DNA of 64,000 nt, from assembly GCF_001039355.2 (NCBI RefSeq), contig NW_019774591.1:254836-318835 (forward strand). The letters are read 5' to 3'. The position numbers were made by a program, and so were the translations under genes. This document shows positions 1-11,461 of this stretch, one piece after another. The notes under the pieces were generated by a model. That model had not been told where the DNA came from. It was given only the letters and a program-made list of their open reading frames with translations, and searched no databases. Source of the stretch: Lingula anatina (taxonomy: Eukaryota > Brachiopoda > Lingulata > Lingulida > Lingulidae). Position 1 is the first letter of the stretch; every line of letters begins with the position of its first letter.

Positions 1-1001
1 ATGTCCAGTAGAACATCCAATCGACTGGGCTTTTGGAAGTCAGGGTTATAAGCAATCTCATATGGAATTCTATAGGAGGGCTCACGCCCGTTTTGCTTAA
101 CGCCCCCAGAAACCTTCTGGCCCATGTTCATTGGTCTGGCGTCGGGATACGGCATCCAATCCACGATGAGGCCGTTAAAAAGGCAAAACTTGACCAACGA
201 AAAGTTTTGGTTGTGAAACAGAAGGGTGTTATGCAGCACATGCAAACGCTCTGTTTTTCAATGTGAAGATGGTGGTCCAGTATCACCTCTTAAAAAATCA
301 CCCTTCTTTACTAAATGTTAAAATCTTTCAAATCCTGTTCTGTAAAAATTACCACCCTACAGAACTTTGTATCACTACAGAGGAATGCCAGTGCCTAGAG
401 TTATGTGGTAGATTATTTCCCTTTTTTTTCTTATGAGTAACTCTTTTGCTGCTTTCTCTGGTCTGGCAAGAATGACAAAAGAGCAAAATGAGTTGCAGGA
501 GGATTTTTTTTTTCCTCTTTAAATGATAAAATCAAGCTGAATTGAGTTCCTGCCACTGCCTTTTTGAGTGAGGACTGCCCTATAGAACGCAGCTATTATC
601 CTATGTGGTGGCTCCCTCTAAGCTGGTTCAATGGACAGCAAAAATTCTCCTTAAATGTTTCCTTTCTAATCTGAAAAGAGAAAGTGATATACTCAAGTTT
701 TTCAGATTGTACAATCAGTCAAAAAAAGTGTTATTTCACCAATGCCTGAATCTATACTGAGGAAACGACCACTTTTCTCACTTTTTAAATAAATTCTTTG
801 CCTTTTTTCATCAATTAATTCATAATTAATACAAACATAAAAGCATGTTTTTCCATGTTTATATTGGTATACAAATATAAATCCATACCGTTATTGTGGT
901 GAGGGAGCATATTTTCAATTTTCAATCAAATTACAGGATTAAATAGTCTTCCTTCCATATAGGCATGCCATATTTAGGTCAGGGCCTAACTAGCACTTGG
1001 C

Positions 1002-1845
1002 TCTGAGACTGTAGGAAGGCCTTTAGAACTGTCACAGCACTGCTACTGAGGCAGTCTCATTTCATAACAATATAGCCTGCCACTCAGACATATTCAGACA
1101 TTATGATGAACGTTAAATCCGTCCTATTCACCAGATTTAATCCACAGATTTTATCCATCTACAATGTAATCATAGCTGATACAGCAGGAATTCTTAGGCT
1201 AGAACAAAGACACTGAGCCTANTATCGATCTAAAACCTATGGGAACAGAGCCATATTCAGACATTATGATGAACGTTAAGCCTGTCCTATTCACCAGATT
1301 TAATCCACAGATTTTATCCATCTACAATGTAATCATAGCAGATTCAGCAGGCATTATCAGGCTAGAACAAAGACTGCATTCCCACAGATTTTTAGATCGA
1401 TCTATCCCCGTGGGGAATCTCACTAGATTGCTGTCATCTTAGCTGGCTCAAATGTCTGTCCCGCCTATTTAAACTGTTAGGGGTAATTATCTTTACCCCT
1501 AGCTGATTCTGGAGGTGTGACAGACACTTAAGCCTCTTGAGCTGATAGCAATTTAGCGTGAACCCCCAGGGAGTTAGGTCGATCCAGATGGATCAATCTA
1601 ATTATGGGAACCCAGTCTTTCACTCAGCTGAGACTGTAGGAAGGGTTAGAACTGTCACAACACTGCCAGAAAGGCAGTCTCATTTCATAACAATATAGCT
1701 ACTCAGACATATTAAGGCATTAGGATGAATGTTAAATCCGTCCTATTCACCAGATTTAATCCACAGATTTTATCCATCTACAATGTAATCATAGCTGATA
1801 CAGCAGGAATTCTTCGGCTAGAACAAAGACACTGAGCCTATTACT
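1002..1845. repeat. Cluster of three direct repeats (up to about 210 bp) around an undetermined base
   Basis: Copies at 1002-1221, 1250-1375 (partial) and 1628-1845 share GAGACTGTAGGAAGG, GCAGTCTCATTTCATAACAA and CACCAGATTTAATCCACAGA. The first two are separated by an N at 1222, and the second and third by the palindromic element at 1376-1615. Confidence 0.8.
1376..1615. mobile_element. Palindromic MITE, family P, copy 1
   Basis: An imperfect inverted repeat of about 240 bp: CATTCCCACAGAT...GATCGATCTA...GGGGAATCTCACTAGATTGC on the left, GATAGCAATTTAGCGTG...GATCCAGATGGATC...TGGGAACCC on the right. It is closely related to 15498-15710. Non-coding. Confidence 0.7.
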
Positions 1846-4336
1846 CCGCAGAAACCATTATTATCCATGAATGTCGTTGTGATATGGCCTAAAATAACTT
1901 CAGCCCTTGTCTCTTGTATAATACACGGAAAACAAGGATCTTGCTTAGCTGCTTGTTTGACCTTTTCAACAGGGACAGATGGTGTGCTTGTGCTTCAGTC
2001 GACAAACTCATTATTTCTTATTTTGAAATCCCAGGCTGATATTTTCTCAAATTTCAAGCCAAGGGAATGTCATTTCAATTATATTACAACTGAAATATCC
2101 AATGTGAGGTGTATGAGCAACCACCTGATCACTGTACTCCTTTATATTTTATTTACGTAAATATAAATTGTTATACAACTGAAATCTGTATGTGCATGGC
2201 AAATCATATATAATATAAAAACAGACTGCAAATGCACTATTATTTGAACATGCACCAAGTGCTCCATAAATTTATTTAATTATCTTTCAAGTTGCGATCT
2301 CCACATGACACATCATACAACAAATTAACGCATATCTTCAGGGCCACCTTTAGGGGCTATCAAAATGAGTTAGGTTACGTACAATAGCAACTGTGCACCA
2401 ATTGTATGGGGACTCTTGCTGAATGTAATCAGACAAACAGACTAACAAGCCTCCTTTTGTTTCCAATGAACTCTCATTATCACCAGTTTTTCTATATTTT
2501 AATAAAAGCCAGGAGATGTTTTGGTCTCTTGATGTGACTGCACTCAGCGAGAGTCCCTGTAGAGTTAATGCATACTAGGCCAGCTACTGCAATCAAACTC
2601 ATTCTTAACAGCCCCTTATTTAATTATCTCTTTAGTCTCATGATATCACATACCACAGATTTACACGTCTTCAGGCCACATATATATATACGAAGGCATT
2701 CAATGCATTAAGTTTGTATGTAAACCACAACAGGTGGAGAATTCTCTCCACCCACTGCTGGCTATAAGTTGGATGCACACCTGGAAAAATTGCTAGCTAC
2801 ACCTGAGAAAGAGAGCAATTAAGGTCACTCAAGGTTGTGTTACTGGAAAATTATATACATTCCTGATGTTGCTGTTGTTGTTCACTTCTGAAGGATCCTC
2901 ATTTGCCAAAATTCCCTCCCACTTCCTGACCCAAATATCTGACCTTATTCTGGATACAGGTAATACCAGCTTTCTTGAATTGCACAACCTCTGTTTGTAT
3001 GTCTGACTCATTTGTTAGCTACATTCTATCCTTTATTTTTCTTTTATTTCACCTCTACCAAGGATGTTATATTTTTGTCAATGTGGTTGGTTTGTGGGTT
3101 AGTTTTTTCTTAGCAGCATAAGGACAGTTTTTGACGAATGTTCGGGAAAGGATCAAAATGTCTGTAATGAGAATTAATCCTTATAGTGGATCTTGTTTGA
3201 AATGGAGACACCAATGGGACTTCACATCAGTTTACCAAAAGAAGGCCTTGCAATCAGGGCTCAGTATCTCGAAAGCATCATGAATTGTGACCGAACTCGA
3301 GCACGGAAATTTGCCTCTATTCTATAACTCGGGATTTACTTGCCCCATTGAAATGAAAGGTGATATCACTGTCACAATTCGCGATGCTTTCGAGTTACGG
3401 AGCCCAGGACATAGCAACAAAATGCCAGCAGGGTTTGACATTAAGGGTGGCCCACTGGCCCTGGGCCACTGAAAACCAACCTAGGGCCATTGAATCGCTG
3501 GGGTCACTGGCCCAAAGAGCAAGTAAAATGTCAGGTGTCAAATCGTCCTTGCAATATTTACAGATATCGCGGGCCAGTATCGAAAAAAAGTTAGTGTCAA
3601 GCCCTGGCCAGGATCTTTGTTTCAAACCAAACATTATTTCAATTAAGCATTTTTGCTTGTTACAGCTAAAATAATGCATTAGCAGAGTCTGCAGTGTCTA
3701 TGTACACATTTAACTTACGTATTAAATACTGAACACCTGCCTTGGTTCAATTTTGTTTACCACCAAATTAACCAAAACAACTTTGCTTTTTAACCTCCAA
3801 ATTATGGAACCGAATACATCTTTACCTCTAGAGACTAAATAACATAACACAGAGAGGGGGTATCAGCAATAGTACTGGTATTTGTAGACCAAACTGCCCT
3901 TGTGAACGAAATGTTATGGATATCATAGCAAAGGGCTTACTAAGATGCAATCATAGATAAAATATTCAATCACAGGTTTAGACCAAAAAAATCTTTTTTT
4001 TTTCAACTAACATATTACATCTGATAAATGCTCATCAAATAATGTTTTATTTTAGGAGCGTATGTAAATTTCTATATATTTAACCACATGTGAACAAAGA
4101 AAACATCAAGAATACTAAATTTTGATAATAATACCGCACAGATAATGACTCAACAACAAAGAAAACACATGTACATCCAGGTGAATGTTCCATACCATAA
4201 CCACATCCATAAATAATAAAGTACAGCTTATAAATAAACTTTAAAAGACGAGTTATTCTAACTAATATTGTTGGATCAATATATTCAAAAGAAAATTCTG
4301 TTAACTTTTTACTCAAGAAATCTTAACTGTGCTCTC

Positions 4337-4412
<76 letters not shown>

Positions 4413-5607
4413 TCTCCCTCTTATACAAACCCTCTCCCTTTCTTTCTCTCTCTCTCTCTCAATAATGTTCACTCTCAATGTTTCTCTATCTTAACCCTTA
4501 CCTCAAAGAGGCAGACCTGTGCCCTAATTTAAGACAATACTTGATATCTCCACAATGGCCCTTTTATGATCTTAATCACATCAAGCATGTCAACTGACTG
4601 TGTAATCATAATTCACCCAAGGACAATGCTTTCAAAAGCCCGCTTATTTAACATGAGATGATGCTGGATGAATAATACAGTAAATCAGTTAATACCATGA
4701 TGACTTTTCCTACAGATTTTCCTGATATAGTCTTAATTATAGACACACACTTGACATGTGCTGAGGAGAGTAGTGACAAGACATTTTATATGTTCTAAAA
4801 ACACATCATAAATATCAAATCAGATGTTAATTGAAAGTTCATTTTCACCTAGACCAAAGCAATAAAATCCAGGCTTAAGTGTTAATGGGAATGTAAAAAC
4901 ATGTATCAAGGGGGGTCAAATAATGATTATCATCAGGTCCAGATGTTAACAGCTGTCACTGATTTCTGATGCTGTCATTTAATATGTGGAAAAGCAGCAT
5001 ATAGTATGATATTTTAATCTTAACAAAGAAGAATCTCCGGCCAGCCCAAATTATTACAGAAACCATATGGAATTATCAAGGTCTGCACTTATAATACCTG
5101 AACCACAATCACATCTCTTGTTTGTTCTTCACTAGTACATTACAAGAACAAAGCAATTTCCTCACACATTGACAGTAACCCGAATTTTAACACCTACCAC
5201 ACATCAAGTTACAAACAACCAAACTGAGTATTGTCCGAGTTCACGGTGATGGTTAGAAATGACGCTGACTAACAGCTGTGCCGAGTTAAAGTGGGTCTTG
5301 AACAAATAGTGCAACCTCGCGTTCCCTTTGTTCGGACACGGCCGAAACAGTGACCTAGTTAATAATGCCATTAATGGGCAGATTTCCCTGTATTTAACAC
5401 GAACTTTCTTCTACAAGTACTCAAAGTAGTGAAACTGAGAGTTCAATTCAAATAAGCTGAGGAGTTTGGGACCTAGCTCTACGAATCCACGAGGGTTTTG
5501 CTAGCGAATTTATCTCTCATTTCTTTGTATCTGTCTGTGACCCCATTTGCTACCAAAATAACACGGAGACGAGTCACAGATGTTGATCTGATCCAGGCGA
5601 TTCTTAC
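1846..5607. other. Gene-poor stretch
   Basis: No coding frame with plausible exon borders recognised. The overlapping open frames on both strands at 3287-3680 sit in a locally GC-rich fragment with repeated GGCCCACTGGCCC-like strings. That fragment is probably an old mobile-element piece rather than a gene. The remainder is AT-rich unique-looking DNA plus the compound microsatellite. Confidence 0.5.
4331..4460. repeat. Compound (CT)n-(CA)n-(CT)n microsatellite
   Basis: Direct reading. It creates spurious Ser-Leu/His-Thr open frames that are not genes. Confidence 0.98.
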
Positions 5608-5860
5608 CTCTAAGCTGTGTAAAATCCCTCCTATCTCTCCCCTAAAACAACCGGCTTGGCTTTGAAACTATAGCATGACAGAAGTATAAGAACGATCGGC
5701 GAAGGAAAAGAGGGTGAATTTTCATGCCTTTTAAAATCCAACCTTTCTTTTGAGTCACCGAACAAAGATGGCTACGATTACACAGCCATCACGTGACTTT
5801 TGACGTCACTTCCGTGTCAGCAGGTGCGCCGACAGAGACGACAATATAAAGAGTGTCCGC
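5608..5860 (-). promoter_or_regulatory. Promoter-like patch and possible non-coding first exon of a minus-strand gene
   Basis: A GC-richer patch holds CACGTG (5792 area), a CRE (TGACGTCA, 5800 area) next to ACTTCCG (ETS-like), and AAGATGGC (YY1-like, about 5767). On the minus strand a strong donor follows (GAG then GTAAGAAT, exon end 5608). This combination is typical of a housekeeping promoter with a short untranslated exon. The next exon was not identified in 1-5600. The patch could alternatively serve LIG3, whose start codon lies 1.7 kb to the right. Confidence 0.35.
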
Positions 5861-6321
5861 TTTAAAAAATATTTTTAGTACAGTTGAAAGGATGGAACTG
5901 TCACTTTGAAAAACCGTTTTATCATGAACGGAATTGTATTTAAAATTTGCTCTGCCCCAAGGTATTGTTTTTGTCAGTAAGAGGCACGGGAATAAAAGTT
6001 TTTGGAGGTCAGGTTAATCTAGCTGTAGGCTTGTGGAGGGGAGAGGTCCGACCGGCAAAAGTATACATGTAATATGAGTAATGTCCAGACAGAAAAAAAG
6101 TCGAACAAACAGATGATGAAAACGTTGCAAATGAAATTGATTTAAATGCATAACAAGTTTCCTCGCGTTTACCAATGCTTTCCTCAAAAATAAAAATATT
6201 TATTTACTTTTTTAAAAGTTTTATATGAAGTTTAGACCGAGTTGTAATCTACATGTATAGGCCTACATGAACACATACATGTAGGCCCTATGTATATCTT
6301 TTTCACCCACTAGAAAATTTA

Positions 6322-6605
6322 AGGGGTGACAACTGCTCGTATTCATATTTCACAGTGCAAACATTGTAAACAACTAATAGAAATATAGTACATTCCCCAC
6401 CAAAACAGTTATTGCAAATTAATATTGTTCTGGAATCTGTACTTGCCATCGGACTAACGTGGACCTTCGCAGATGGGTATGCCTCCTTAATAATCTCTTA
6501 AAAGATTATTACAAAAACAACTTTTAGAAAAAAGCTTGGACTTACTATGAATATACTCATTATAACCAGTAGCAAGCACCAGTATGGGGAAATCATCGCT
6601 AGATC
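6322..6605. mobile_element. MITE family M, copy 1
   Basis: Starts TTAAGGGGTGACAACTGCTC, carries CATTGTAAACAACTAATAGA, CCATCGGACTAACGTGGACC and TAATAATCTCTTAAAAGATT, and ends near GGGGAAATCATCG. The same ordered blocks occur in the copies at about 20.0, 36.2, 39.7 and 55.8 kb. Non-coding. Confidence 0.65.
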
Positions 6606-6654
6606 TTTCTTTGCTTTGCTTTGCTTTTCTTTTCTTTTCTTTTCTTTTCTTTTC
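6606..6654. repeat. (TTTC)n-like microsatellite
   Basis: TTTGC then TTTTC pentamers repeated at the end of MITE copy M1. Confidence 0.9.
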
Positions 6655-7534
6655 AAACCGAACAGTAGGTACAGTATATCTCATTAATTAATGTTCAGTT
6701 AGTACAGTACAACAATAGGTTCAGATTTCACTTTTCATATATACACTTTCAAGGAACGATTATGGACAGTACAATATCCAACTAATCTATACCTAGCTAG
6801 CTAGTACATTACAACAAACATGAAAAACCAAAGTAAATAATAAAATAATATAAATTTGTAGGCCTTACGCACCTCTGCCCCCCCCCCCTCCCCGACGCCA
6901 CCACAACCACTTTCCGTATTTTAACGTCACTTTTGCACTTTTTACTCCTTTTATTAAAGTTTATTTATTTATTTATTTTTTAATTTATAATCTTATTCTT
7001 TGTTTATTTATTTTTACTTGATTTTTTCCCAGACGTAGCTATGAATTGGGCCTATCTTGAAAAGATATAGACTTGGGTTTTTAGATGCGGAGACCAGAAA
7101 AATATCGACCCATTTTATTGACCTAATTTACCAACGAATTCGCGTTCCCGTTGAAGACAAGTTTACACCCAGTAGCATGGTCATTTGTGTAAGTTTGGGT
7201 AAAATTTCATAATACAGGCTTAACATACTGCTGGATTTCATAAAAAATCACGCACTGTGTTCGTATCCAGGGGCGATTGCAGAGTCAGCAGGAAAGCACA
7301 ACGGTTTGGTTCATGCTTGTGCATGTTCTCTCCGAAACAATAGAAAATCGTACGTCATAGCCGCCCTGCGCTGTATATGCAGATATATATATATATATTA
7401 GCAGGTAGAGGATATAGAAAAAGACGTTAAAATAATAACTTTACTGATTGAGCTACTAGTAACCGGTAGTGTATTTTTAATCTTTGATTTATAGTATATT
7501 TCTTCACTTTAGCTGTAACTGAGGTTTAACTTAA

Positions 7535-8093
7535 ATGTTAAAGCTGTTACGGCTTTCTAAGACAGAAAACCTCTTACTTCAACGACTGAAGCCAGTTCAA
7601 TGCATTGTGGGGCAACCCTGTAACGTCCACACGTTGCAGGGAACGTTAGTAGAAAGTGCTGGAATTTACACAATTAACACTGTTGAAAAGTTGACAAAAC
7701 ACAAGAAAGCAGAGAGAACCCTCTGGATAGGGCTTCAGTTAAGCTTAGTACGCACCTTTCAAAGGGGACTATCAGATTGGGCTTCTGATAGTGATACAGA
7801 AGACGAAATGGCCGAAAACAGATTCTGCTGCGACTATGCAAAAAGAGGGCAAGCAAGCTGTAAGAAGTGTAAACAGAAGATCGAAAAAGGAGTGTTCAGA
7901 ATAGCCAAAGTTGTAACAAATCCATTCTCTGATGAAGGAGGAGATATGAAGCAATGGTATCATCCAGCATGCATCTTCGAAACCTTTCAACGGGCACGTG
8001 CAACAACTAAGATTATTGAAAAAATTGAAGATATCGAAGGACATGAGGTTATAAAGGATGAGGAGAAAGAGATCTTGGAGAAACTTATAAAAG
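7535..8093 (+). other. LIG3: LIG3 exon 1: leader, second start, PARP-type zinc finger
   Basis: The first in-frame ATG (7535) opens a 91-residue leader rich in Leu, Arg, Lys and Ser with few acidic residues at first, as expected for a mitochondrial presequence. It begins [21 protein letters not shown] second ATG at 7808 begins [14 protein letters not shown], which corresponds to the nuclear-form start of human LIG3 (Met88 there, Met92 here). The PARP-type zinc finger follows, with likely zinc ligands Cys109, Cys112, His143 and Cys146 (SCKKC and WYHPAC). This finger senses nicks and gaps. The acidic stretch [12 protein letters not shown] just before Met92 ends the leader. The exon ends in phase 1 at AAAAG before GTAAAAC. 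Confidence 0.93.
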
Positions 8094-8157
8094 GTAAAAC
8101 ACTTCTTTTACAGTTTAAAATGTTTTTTTAATTAATTGATTTATTTATTTATTATTT

Positions 8158-8208
<51 letters not shown>

Positions 8209-8859
8209 TTTTATTATTCTTATTATTTTTTTTTTGGTATGTGTGTGTGTGTGTGTAGGAGCATTTTCTAGAATAGGTGTTTATGTATGCTCAAATAATC
8301 TTGGTTTAGATACATTGTGACTGAACTTTCAGCAAAATGCAATATGAATACAAATTGGATTTATCGCACCATAACACTATGCATTATAGATTTGGACTCC
8401 AAGTTATCACCAGCCAAGAAGAAGGCCATGAAACAAGCAAAGATTGACTTCACAAACTTGAAGACTCCAGAGAAAAAAGACGCTACAAATGGAAATATAA
8501 AACATGCAGGCATGTATTAATATAATTCCTTATGTGCATAGTCTATAGGGAGATCTTATTATATCTTATCCATGTGAACTTCTTAATAACTTTTTATAAC
8601 AAAGTATGAAAGGAAGAGACAGGAAACTGGTTATAATGTGATACAAAACACTGATAACAGCCATGACATGCTTTAGAATGATGATTGGTTACTTGTATCA
8701 AATTCTAGTAAGATGATCTAAAAGATCTGAAAAGCAGCCTGGATGCATCATGTTCAGAAGTATGTTTAAATAATAATAACTTTAAAAAAGCAATTGAATA
8801 ATTGAGATGTTTGAAATAAATGAAAAAATAACTCTCTTTTAAAACAGAGCTGGTTTTAA

Positions 8860-8930
<71 letters not shown>

Positions 8931-11430
8931 CAATAGATGATGACGATGAAAAGCCAAGTACATCAGGTTACAGTGGAGCAAGTTTTAGCAGCAAGGAGGC
9001 TGAAAAGGACAACTCTTTCCGCCAGTTTCGTTGCCTTTGTGCCGAGATTGCAGAAGAGGCCAGCTACAATGGGAAAACTGCCATTGTTCATAAATTTATT
9101 ACAAAAGGAAGCAGTGGAGGTAGAGCACACCATAAACATATTTTTCATGTTTATTTCAATTACTAGTATACTTAAAGATTGTTGGTAAAAGTGAAGTTAT
9201 AGGATATTAGTACTTTTTTTTTTTTTTTTTTTTTTTTCAAAACATAAAGTTAATAATTTTTCTGGCAGTAATTTGTACAAATGTGACATCTTGTGGAATC
9301 CATTTCAGAACTTAACTTTTTGTTGTACTAGATATAATGTTATTGGTACTATTTCTACATGTCCAATGATTTTGAAGTTTTTACACAAGTGTAAGGACAT
9401 GCATTCTTCGCAAAAGATGTCTCCTTACCAATATGATTCTCTTGTACACAAGAAAGTGAATGTTTTTATTGTATGACTTCATAATAAAAACTGTCCTATC
9501 AGTTTTGTGATCAGGTGTGATTTTTAATTTCACTGCAGATGGATTTGCTGGCAGTCTTTATCTCATCATGAAATTATTGCTGCCTGGATTCGTAAAGCGT
9601 GTCTACAACATCAACAACAAACAACTGATTAAACTTTACAGTCAGGTGAGCAACATTTGGACTTGACAATTACAACAGCAGTGTGCATATTTTTTTAAGC
9701 TGTTTCTGATGGGTTATCCATTTTTATCTTCATTTTCACAAGTCTGCAAAGAGTAAACTTGCCCTGACCCCCCCCCTCCCCCTTCATGACATTATCAAAT
9801 TCACAAAGCCATGCCATATTACTCTATAGCTCATAGCTGTCCATAAATGTTTAAAATGTGGATGTTTTATCTCTAAAATATTGTTTCAGGCATTTGGAGA
9901 AGATCAGGACGAAATGTCAGACCATTTTGATCAGGTAAGGAGATGGGACAAAAGATGTGACATTACAAGTTAAATTTTTTTATGTAGTCTGATGATGCTT
10001 TCCTTTTGCATATTTTCTTTGAAGCAGTAAGTTTTATTTTAGATATACACTTTTATTTACTGATCATCTTATTATTGGTTTATTCAGAGTTTTATGAAAT
10101 GAACCTCTTAAAGTAAAGGTTTTTATCTACATAAGTTAAGTAGAAAAGTTCTTAAATGCGATAGCATGATTTTTTATAAGTGTTTTTAGTCAATCCTTGT
10201 AAGAAACCTCATTACATGTGGCATTGATAACATGATAATAATTAAGATAGAATTCAGCTTTAATTTGATGATGATTCAGATGAGATGTTTGTGGAAAATT
10301 TGTCATTTATTTATACCTGACCAGAAAAACTTTAAGACTGTACAAAAACCCTGCCAAGACAGCCCAATTTTGATAATAATTATTTAATGGGTCAGCACCA
10401 AAATATGTAAGTTCAAATTGGCCAAGTTCTGCCCTTGCCTGAAAATTTTATTGGTATCCTTCTATAGCTTTATTTTCGAGTTAGGCTATTAACTTACAAA
10501 CCAACAAAAGCGAAAACATAACCTTTTTGTTGGAGGTAATCAATTATTTATGTTGCTTTCCATGTTTATTTTTCAGGGAGGAGATGTGGCAGATACCATA
10601 AAGGAGTTCTTTGAGAAGAGCACCAAGCTTCCTCCTCAGAAGAAAAGTACTCTCTCGCTACAGGAGGTCGGTTTAATCATCAGAGACGGCAACAACTTTA
10701 TTCAAAATTATTGTTACTGTTGTGTACTCTTCCCTTATAAATCTTTCATAATAAAGATGAAATTATTTTTTAGTGCTTGTTATTATGTGTATCTAGTATC
10801 AACTGATTGGTACATCTTAGATTATTATGTTTATTATAAGTTTATGACACATTCAGATCCAGTTTCCATGTTGTTTCACCCAACATATTCACTAAGTCAC
10901 AACTAACACATTTTGTAAGGCACCCTCGACATTTCCTAAGTCACACCAACATAACGTCATATTTCAGGTGGATGCATTTCTGGATGAACTGACACTCTAC
11001 ACAAGAGAGGAAGACCAGCAAAGGGCTCTTACAAAGATTGCTAAAAAGTAGGAAAAAATAAACTGGTTTTGTTGGTCAAACATAATATAAATTCAGTTTG
11101 ATTAATGGGTGTGCTTTGGCAAACTTTTAAATAGCAGAATTTGAGGTTAACGAGAAGTGAAAAAGTGAATTTCCATTAAATTGAGTATAAATTCAAAATC
11201 TGTACTAGAGTTATTGCTCTTCAAACAGTTCTTATGCTGTTTCAGTTGGAGTTACTCAGCAAAACAAAGTTGTGAGTTAAAGTTCATCATATTTTGACAC
11301 ATGTTCATGTTGTTGTATTACAGATGTACAGCCAATGACTTGAAGATGGTGGTGCGACTTGTGAAACACGACCTACGCATTAATGCTGGTGCAAAACACA
11401 TGTAATTATTAATTATGCTCTGTCTCTTTG

Positions 11431-11461
<31 letters not shown>

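Noticed and set aside
3287-3680. Overlapping open frames on both strands
   Set aside because: No domain, no splice borders and internal repeated GGCCC strings; probably an old repeat fragment.
4268-4532. Ser-Leu/His-Thr open frames on the plus strand
   Set aside because: Pure translation of the (CT)n-(CA)n microsatellite.
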